64,000 nt of DNA, from NCBI GenBank assembly GCA_027486835.1, contig JAIXOJ010000068.1, positions 1-64,000 on the forward strand. The letters are read 5' to 3'. Made by a program: the position numbers and the translations under genes. Source of the stretch: Chitinophagaceae bacterium. GTDB lineage: Bacteria > Bacteroidota > Bacteroidia > Chitinophagales > Chitinophagaceae. The notes under the pieces are model-generated. The model searched no databases. It was given only the letters and a program-made list of their open reading frames with translations, and had not been told where the DNA came from. Below are positions 59,101 through 64,000 of this stretch, piece by piece; position 1 is the first letter of the stretch, and each line of letters opens with the position of its first letter.

Positions 59101-59254
59101 TATCTCTGGCAAAACATTGTATCAACAAAATGCTGAGAAAGTAACGGTAGGACAAACATTTACCATACCAGCTCAAAAATTTGCTGCTGGGGTTTATTTA
59201 GTAGAAGTAACTACACCTTCTGGAAGTAGAACTGAAAAGATTGTACTACCATAG
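56117..59254 (+). CDS. T9SS-exported GH13 alpha-amylase-type enzyme
   Basis: The 1045-residue protein has a signal peptide (MKKLFTFLFVLLGIIAQAQ). N-terminal beta domains run to about 250, followed by a CBM48/E-set-like domain (about 262-350, VFVIGDFNNWQQ). The GH13 barrel (about 380-780) shows LDMALNHSFG (region I), G-F-R-W-D554 (nucleophile), L-E602-H (acid/base) and E-S-H-D664 (stabiliser), so all catalytic residues are present. A beta domain and a C-terminal sorting-type domain of the T9SS class (ITLHDISGKTLYQ, GVYLVEVTTPSGSRTEKIVLP) finish the protein, although the usual YPNP start is absent. It cleaves alpha-1,4-glucans outside the cell. It stands alone, with no susC/D next to it. Confidence 0.93.
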   Translation: MKKLFTFLFVLLGIIAQAQLLSWTPTFIKEGSGSITITCDATKGNTGIKDYTPTSDIYLHMGVITNKSTSSSDWKYSKYTWATTVAGQATSLGANKWSFTINGGLRSFFGITDPTETVKYISILFRNGAGTKVLRNADGSDMYIPVYDNNFKVRIDNPFRQPLFVPAPETINKVVGDAISITANATQSSNLAVYFNGNLVSSQSGATTISTSANITSAGNQQIIAMADNGSTSSSDTINFVVANPNTVANLPAGVVDGINYDPSDPTTATLVLYAPNKQNVFVIGDFNNWQQNAAYQMNITPDGNRYWIKLNGLTAGVEYGYQFLIDNYLRVADYNTEKVLDPWNDKYIPATTYPNLKAYPAGLTSGVVSILQTAKPAYNWNVTSFTRPNKNNLLVYELLIRDFTAAQTYQSVIDSLGYLKRLGINCIELMPINEFEGNNSWGYNPSYYFAPDKIYGTEYDVRKFVDACHAQGIAVVLDMALNHSFGMSPMVQMYWDAANSKPASNSPWFYPDAHHPFNVGYDINHNTQASKDFVDRVITHWLTNYKIDGFRWDLSKGFTPDNMNTTDIGVWSAYSQGRIDIWKRIYDKMQSVSAGSYCILEHLGDNGEEAQLGNYGMMLWGNMSNQYGQATMGFPTSSADLSYSFDRQFWTKRNLIAYQESHDEERLNYKNKTFGANPGIKFDLTTQMKRNAAATALFAVMPGPKMIWQFGEVGYDFSIGTCTNGTIDAGNCRTDPKPIRWDYYADAKRRGLYDVYAQLFSMRNIPQFVTTFTDGSVMNGGTPTYSLNGSVKQIRMYHADMSVVAFANLGTGTTSANIDFPANGTWYRVVGTAGSATITVSGFAANYSLAAGDYAVFATKNVNQILPVDWLSVTAKKGLNKSVSIDWSVASEVGNHHYDVERSINGKEFGYIGTVNATTSIFKSVSYQFTDLSTPTGTIYYRIKQVDNDGKYSYSKVVSVTVSKSTDWNYTVIGKQVKLVAQEEANMFIITLHDISGKTLYQQNAEKVTVGQTFTIPAQKFAAGVYLVEVTTPSGSRTEKIVLP

Positions 59255-59275
59255 TTTGATTATAATTGCATAGAG

Positions 59276-59313
59276 AAAAAGGCGTGGTTTCTTAAGTGAA
59301 ACCACGCCTTTTT
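59276..59313. terminator. Strong terminator after the amylase gene
   Basis: AAAAAGGCGTGGTTTC and GAAACCACGCCTTTTT form a perfect 16-bp stem with a 6-nt loop, followed by ATTTTAA. It is 22 bp after the stop codon. A-runs on the left make it active on both strands in principle. Confidence 0.92.
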
Positions 59314-59608
59314 ATTTTAATAAAAGGATGTTATGCTAACACCAATTTCAAATCCTACATTAATTTGAGTCATCCTAAAAACTGTTGAAAAATTTAGGTG
59401 TAATTGACAAAAATGTAGTTGTTTTTTGTCTTAGTGTTGTTTTTTTTACACCCTTTTTCGTTGTAAGTTTTATAAAGCTTTTTCAATCAATATCAGCCTT
59501 TGTTTAAAGCCTTATTTTTACTCAAAACCATTCCAATAGATCGTTTTGAGGCCATCGCTGAGTTAAGAATGATGGTAATAAATGGCCCCATACTTAAATT
59601 CTAATAAC

Positions 59609-60238
59609 AATAGGAGAATTCCGACTGGTACAAATTGACCGATTTGCCCTGGTGGGAGAACTCCGACTGGTATAAATTGTCCGATTTGCCCTAGTAGGAG
59701 AACTCCGACTGGTACAAATTGACCGATTTGCCCTGGTAGGAGAACTCCGACTGGTATAAATTGTCCGATTTGCCTTGGTAGGAGAACTCCTACTGGTATA
59801 AATTGTCAGTTTTGCCCTAGTAGGAGAACTCCGACTGATACAAATTGACCGATTTGCTACGGTAGGAGAACTCCGACTGGCATAAAACAGTTGTTTTGCC
59901 CTAGTCAAGAGAAGGCGACTGGCATAAAACAATTGTTTTACCCTAGTCAAGAGAAGGCGACTGGCACAAAACAATTGTTTTGCCCTAATCAAGAGAAGGC
60001 GACTGGTACAAAACAATTGTTTTGCCCTAGTCAAGAGAAGGCGACTGGCATAAAACGATTGTTTTGCCCTAGTCAAGAGAAGGCGACTGGCATAAAACAA
60101 TTGTTTTGCCCTAGTCAAGAGAAGGCGACTGGCATAAAACAATTGTTTTGCCCTAATCAAAAGAAGGCGACTGGTACAAAACAATTGTTTTGCCCTAGTC
60201 AAGAGAAGGCTACTGGCGTAAAACGTTACCTTTTTATG
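59609..60238. repeat. Tandem repeat, 42-bp unit, 15 copies in two families
   Basis: Units start at 59609 and then every 42 bp to 60197, with no indels. The first six contain GGAGAACTCCGACTGGTA and GATTTGCCCT. The last eight contain TCAAGAGAAGGCGACTGGCA and TTGTTTTGCCCT. The seventh unit (59861-59902) is a hybrid: left 20 bp from the first family, right 22 bp from the second. The last copy (60197) decays. Both families share GACTGG and TTGCCCT at fixed positions. Confidence 0.95.
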
Positions 60239-60370
60239 GGCGATGATTTAACTCTGTAGGTTGTTTTACTCCTCATTTATAAGCAACAAGAAGTGGATAT
60301 TCACAGAACAAAATGGTGTAACTACATTCTTTAGTTGCAAATAATTCAAAGCCAATTTACAGACTCCAAT

Positions 60371-61000
60371 TTAAAAGGTATTCAGCAGCTTAATCTCATT
60401 CCGATACAACAATAATTTACCCTCATTTTCCAATTGTTTAAGCAGTCTAGAAATAACAACTCTTGATGTGGCTAATTCATCGGCAATTATATAATGCGAA
60501 GCTTTGATAACACTAGAGCCAGTAAGCCTTTGTTTTTCTTTAAGATAAGCAATTAGTCGTTCATCTAGTTTGTGAAAAGCAATACTCTCTATTGATTTCA
60601 ACAGCTCAAGAAAACGTTCATTAAAGCTGCGCATGATATAGTTTTTCCAAGTGGGGTATTTACACAGCCATTGGTCAAGCTTGTCGTGTGGGATGGCAAT
60701 GAGGTCAACATCATCCTCTGCAATGGCTCTTACCTCGCTCTTTTTTGCTTCCATACAGCAGCTATAAGCCATGGAACAGCTTTCGCTGCTCGACAAATAA
60801 TACAGCAACAATTCTTTTCCAGATTCATCCATTCGCAACACTTTGATGGTTCCTTTTATAATGAGCGGCATCATGCGGATGTATTTGCCATAGTCCATGA
60901 TGATGTCGCCTTCTTTAAAAGATCGCAACTGACCGTACTGTTCAATTTCTGCAAGTAATTCTGGTTCGAAACTGATATTAAAATCCCTAAAAATATTCAT
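60371..61000 (-). CDS. Crp/Fnr-family transcriptional regulator
   Basis: The 209-residue protein has a cyclic-nucleotide-binding-type beta-roll (about 20-115, with FKEGDIIMDYGKYIRMMPLI and IKGTIKVLRMDESGKELL) and a C-terminal Crp helix-turn-helix (about 160-205, YIIADELATSRVVISRLLKQ). Two cysteines in SMAYSCCMEAKK (about 80-81) lie in the effector region. They could be redox or sulfur/metal sensing, which is an inference. It is the last gene of the minus-strand RND operon and probably its regulator. Confidence 0.9.
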   Translation of the reverse strand: MNIFRDFNISFEPELLAEIEQYGQLRSFKEGDIIMDYGKYIRMMPLIIKGTIKVLRMDESGKELLLYYLSSSESCSMAYSCCMEAKKSEVRAIAEDDVDLIAIPHDKLDQWLCKYPTWKNYIMRSFNERFLELLKSIESIAFHKLDERLIAYLKEKQRLTGSSVIKASHYIIADELATSRVVISRLLKQLENEGKLLLYRNEIKLLNTF

Positions 61001-61077
61001 GCTAAAACGATAAATGAGTGCAAGTAATGCTCGTAAAAATAGCGCAATACTTACACTTATTTACTTTGTTTTTTTAT

Positions 61078-61287
61078 TTAGCAACATGTTTTATTGGCTT
61101 CATCGTTTTTAACTCCAACTGCATCTAATAGATAGTTTAATGGACACCATTGGGTGAAGGATGATTGCAATAAATTCACTCCTACAAAAACACCTAACCA
61201 TAACCAATTGATACTGATAAAATAGGTTAGCGTTATGCTAGTCAACATTACTAAACCTGCTACAGCCCTTACAATTCTTTCTTTCAT
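61078..61287 (-). CDS. DUF2892 (YgaP-like) small membrane protein
   Basis: The 69-residue protein has two hydrophobic segments (AVAGLVMLTSITLTYFI, WLWLGVFVGVNLLQSSF) and the family marks M-x-x-R-I-V-R and C-P-L-N-Y-L-L. It ends in a Cys-Cys pair (NKTCC). DUF2892 members are often next to rhodanese, sulfur-handling or metal-efflux genes. Here it sits in the RND operon before the Crp-type gene. Function unknown. Confidence 0.88.
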   Translation of the reverse strand: MKERIVRAVAGLVMLTSITLTYFISINWLWLGVFVGVNLLQSSFTQWCPLNYLLDAVGVKNDEANKTCC

Positions 61288-61313
61288 GTTTCTTAGTTTA
61301 CTATTATTAATGG

Positions 61314-61634
61314 TTACGGATTTCTCTTAAAACTTGTTGATTCAACTGGAATAATAAACGCTCTTATTGGAAAATTAGACGCAAAATTGCTATTAAACTG
61401 CTTGATTAATTCCATACCATTATTGGCCTGAGCGGTACTTGTGAAACTAAACATCATTAAGGAATCGAATTTTTCATCGCCAGCGGCAAACCATGCTCCG
61501 AGCAAATTTTCTGCTTCTGCATCTTTGAAGCCTGTAACATCGGTGGTACTAAAAGTTTTAATGTTGGCTTCTTTAAATATTTGATATACGGTGTTAGAAT
61601 TTTCTTTCAAACAAGTTACTATTAAGCACTTCAT
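61314..61634 (-). CDS. Small PII-like protein of RND operon
   Basis: This 106-residue cytoplasmic protein has a beta-alpha-beta start (MKCLIVTCLKENSNTVYQIF) that suggests a ferredoxin/PII-like fold. That would be consistent with small regulatory proteins found beside heavy-metal RND pumps; the fold call is my inference. It starts 10 bp after the RND stop and is clearly co-transcribed. I do not recognise a named family. Confidence 0.6.
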   Translation of the reverse strand: MKCLIVTCLKENSNTVYQIFKEANIKTFSTTDVTGFKDAEAENLLGAWFAAGDEKFDSLMMFSFTSTAQANNGMELIKQFNSNFASNFPIRAFIIPVESTSFKRNP

Positions 61635-61644
61635 ACTATTATTT

Positions 61645-64000
61645 TTATTTTTTGATGATAGGATATTGTTTGCGCATCATTTTAAAGTAAAGCAACGGCA
61701 CCACCAAAAGAGTAAGGAAAGTGGAAGTGATTGTGCCACCCATTAACGAAATGGCTAGCCCTTGGAAAATGGGGTCGAACAAAATGATGATTGCTCCTAA
61801 GGCTACAGCCCCTGCAGTAAGCAAAATAGGGGTGGTTCTTACAGCTCCAGCCTCAATAATGGCTTGCTTTAGCGGTACATTTTCCCGAAGGCGGATATTG
61901 ATAAAATCTATCAGCAGCACAGAATTGCGCACCATCACACCTGCTAGGGCAATAAAACCAATCATAGAGGTAGCTGTGAAATATGCCCCCATCAACCAAT
62001 GACCCAGCACAATGCCCACTAATGATAAAGGAATGGCTGCCAGCATAACAAGTGGTACTGTGAAATTCTGAAACCAGCCTACTATCAAGATATAAATCAT
62101 AATAATCACAACCCCGAAAGCAATACCTAAGTCTCTAAATACTTCATAGGTAATTTGCCATTCGCCATCCCATTTTATGGTGAAATTATCTTCCAAATCT
62201 GGCTGGTGCGTATAGGCTTCTGTGAGGGTAAAGCCTGCTTGAAGCGGCGTGTGTTTCAAACTGTCAGATATTGCGGCTATGGCATAAGAAGGACTTTCTA
62301 AACTACCAGCCATATCTGCCAACACATATACTACTTCTTTTTGGTTTTTTCTGAAAATACTCTTCGGTTTTATTTGTTTTGAAATAGTTACAATATCTCT
62401 GATTGCAACTTTATTGCCTTGCACGCCTATAATAGTTAGGTCTAAAATATCATCGATATTGGCTTTGTTTGAGTCGCTCAACTGTAGGTTAATAGGGTTT
62501 TGGTTATAGGCATTGGGTGCATACATATTACCTACGGGCATACCTGAAAGTGCAGCATTAATAGTGGCCACTACTTGAGCAGTTGCAACTCCAAAGTGCA
62601 TAGCCTTTTCTTTATCTACTGCAATGTGAAATTCGGGTTGGTCGGCTTCTACCATCCAATCAATATCTACCACATCTTTGGTTTTGCTAAAACGAGTTTT
62701 TATTTCAGTGGCTATTTTTATTTGTTCTGCATAATCAGGCCCATAAATTTCTGCCACCAAAGTGGATAGAACTGGAGGCCCTGGTGGCACTTCCACAATT
62801 TTTACATTGGCATTATATCTTTTTCCAATTGCCTGAATAGCAGCACGCATTTCTTTGGCTATGCCATGACTTTGTATTTTTCTATTCTTTTTATCCACCA
62901 GATTCACTTGTATGTCAGCCACATTTTCACCACGCCTTAAATCGTAATGGCGAACCAATCCGTTAAAGCTTATTGGGGCAGATGTGCCAATATAGGTTTG
63001 ATAGTTTTCTACCATTGGCTGTTGAGCCACAAAGTCTGCAATGTCTTTTGCTACAGCTTGCGTTTTTTCCAAAGTAGTGCCTTCTGGCATATCAATAACT
63101 ATTTGAAATTCATTTTTATTATCAAAGGGTAGCATTTTCACAGCCACAGCTTTTGTATAAAACATGGATAAAGAGCCCAAAAGAATGCCTACTATTACTA
63201 AGATAAAAGTCCAACGCTTCCAACGAGATTCTAGTAAAGGATAAATAAATGCTCGGTAAATCTTGTAGATGCCCGTGTTTTCTAAAGCAATTGGTTTACT
63301 TGATTCGTGAGCGAAACTTTGCTTTTCTTTTTCACGCAAAAAGATATACCCAAGATAAGGAGTGAGTGTGAGGGCAACAATGAGCGACAGCATCATAGCA
63401 ATAGATGCCCCAATAGGCATTGGACTCATGTAAGGCCCCATCATTCCAGAAACAAAAGCCATAGGCAATACAGCAGCCACCACCGTAAAAGTGGCCAAAA
63501 TGGTTGGGTTGCCCACTTCATTGATGGCATAAATAGCCGCTTGAAGTGGTGGTAGTTTCTTCATTTTGAAATGGCGGTGCATGTTTTCAGCAATAATGAT
63601 GGAATCATCTACCACAATACCCGTAATAAACACCAAAGCAAAAAGGGTGATTCTGTTGAGTGTGTAGTGCATCATGTAATAGCTAAACAGCGTTAAAGCA
63701 AATGTGACTGGCACAGAAAGAAACACCACCAATCCACCACGCCAGCCCATTGCCAACATCACAAAAAGCGTAACCACAACAATGGAAATAAACAAGTGGA
63801 ATAGCAATTCCGAAACCTTGTCTGAGGCAGTTTCGCCATAATTTCTACTCACAGTTAGTTGCACTTCACTGGGTAGTAATTTGGCTTTCAAATGTTCTAC
63901 TTTGCTCAGAATTTGTGCAGACAATTGCATTGCATCGGCCCCTTTTTTCTTGGCAACTGAAAGGGTAATAGCTGGATAGTTGCTTTTGAATTGTCGAGCG
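61645..64000 (-). CDS. RND-family efflux permease, N-terminus beyond the window
   Basis: About 784 residues of an AcrB-type inner-membrane permease are visible. The coding frame continues without break through 64000 (residues RQFKSNYPAITLSVAKKKGA precede the first in-window ATG at 63930), so that ATG is not the real start. Typical blocks are the TM4 aspartate pair in GIVVDDSIIIAEN, pore-domain segments, and the second half's GVMVRNSVLLIDFINIR. It exports small molecules or metals by proton antiport with a periplasmic adaptor and TolC-type channel, which should lie beyond the right edge. It is first in the visible operon with the small PII-like, DUF2892 and Crp/Fnr genes. Confidence 0.93.
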   Translation of the reverse strand, partial: ARQFKSNYPAITLSVAKKKGADAMQLSAQILSKVEHLKAKLLPSEVQLTVSRNYGETASDKVSELLFHLFISIVVVTLFVMLAMGWRGGLVVFLSVPVTFALTLFSYYMMHYTLNRITLFALVFITGIVVDDSIIIAENMHRHFKMKKLPPLQAAIYAINEVGNPTILATFTVVAAVLPMAFVSGMMGPYMSPMPIGASIAMMLSLIVALTLTPYLGYIFLREKEKQSFAHESSKPIALENTGIYKIYRAFIYPLLESRWKRWTFILVIVGILLGSLSMFYTKAVAVKMLPFDNKNEFQIVIDMPEGTTLEKTQAVAKDIADFVAQQPMVENYQTYIGTSAPISFNGLVRHYDLRRGENVADIQVNLVDKKNRKIQSHGIAKEMRAAIQAIGKRYNANVKIVEVPPGPPVLSTLVAEIYGPDYAEQIKIATEIKTRFSKTKDVVDIDWMVEADQPEFHIAVDKEKAMHFGVATAQVVATINAALSGMPVGNMYAPNAYNQNPINLQLSDSNKANIDDILDLTIIGVQGNKVAIRDIVTISKQIKPKSIFRKNQKEVVYVLADMAGSLESPSYAIAAISDSLKHTPLQAGFTLTEAYTHQPDLEDNFTIKWDGEWQITYEVFRDLGIAFGVVIIMIYILIVGWFQNFTVPLVMLAAIPLSLVGIVLGHWLMGAYFTATSMIGFIALAGVMVRNSVLLIDFINIRLRENVPLKQAIIEAGAVRTTPILLTAGAVALGAIIILFDPIFQGLAISLMGGTITSTFLTLLVVPLLYFKMMRKQYPIIKK

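Larger units (their letters stand above)
59255..60370. other. Convergent intergenic region with large tandem array
   Basis: This 1.1-kb spacer lies between the convergent amylase and Crp/Fnr genes. It holds a terminator, about 290 bp of plain AT-rich sequence and the 42-bp array at 59609-60238. The open frames 59594-60202 (-) and 59891-60259 (+) only trace the repeats. Confidence 0.7.

Noticed and set aside
59594-60259. Heptad/14-residue repeat ORFs as proteins
   Set aside because: Open frames follow automatically from a repeat length divisible by three. Both strands are open and starts lie inside or at the edge of the array. Coding remains possible but is not supported.
1-64000. tRNA, rRNA, IS elements, prophage or attachment sites
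   Set aside because: I looked for cloverleaf arms, transposase or integrase motifs and terminal inverted repeats and saw none I could support.

Overview
The window looks like a chromosome segment of a low-GC Bacteroidota bacterium, probably of the Chitinophagaceae/Sphingobacteriia type. The evidence is a SusC/SusD pair driven by an ECF sigma/FecR couple, several very large secreted proteins ending in type IX secretion (T9SS) sorting domains, the Bacteroidota-specific rpmB-rpmG-DUF4295 string, -7 promoter boxes of the TAnnTTTG type and a general lack of Shine-Dalgarno sites. The genus is not resolved from sequence alone.

Layout. 1-1104 is non-coding and opens with a 42-bp tandem repeat. 1105-4503 (-) is a SWIM/SNF2 helicase. 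4991-36287 (+) is a large secreted-enzyme region: a 2494-residue T9SS surface protein, two right-handed beta-helix proteins, three S1 sulfatases, a 3431-residue T9SS protein with a beta-helix enzyme embedded among Ig-like repeats, and a 935-residue stand-alone paralogue of that enzyme. 36365-37078 (-) is a frameshifted DUF2490 outer-membrane gene. 37916-51278 (-) is a classic polysaccharide utilisation locus. In transcription order it holds ECF sigma, FecR, SusC with STN domain, SusD, S1 sulfatase, GH130, MFS transporter, a decayed sialidase remnant and a GH32 fructosidase. 51998-52869 (-) is a second sigma factor with a small membrane protein. 52995-53831 (-) is a beta-propeller protein. 54147-54772 (+) is rpmB-rpmG-DUF4295. 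55226-55852 (+) is an orphan LuxR-type response regulator. 56117-59254 (+) is a T9SS-exported GH13 amylase. 60371-64000 (-) is an RND efflux operon ending in a Crp/Fnr regulator, cut by the right edge.

How it fits together. The four Cys-type sulfatases, four beta-helix proteins, GH130, GH32 and sialidase remnant suggest use of sulfated, chemically mixed glycans. The T9SS-tagged proteins would act at the surface, SusC/D would import oligomers, and STN/FecR/sigma would sense them. The actual substrate cannot be read from the sequence.

The most unusual features are these. (1) Five intergenic tandem arrays with unrelated unit sequences all have a period of exactly 21 bp or 42 bp. (2) Two base-composition dialects interleave through the secreted-enzyme region, with breaks inside single open reading frames. 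(3) A diverged 132-bp non-coding element occurs twice, each time in a spacer that also carries one of the 21-bp arrays.
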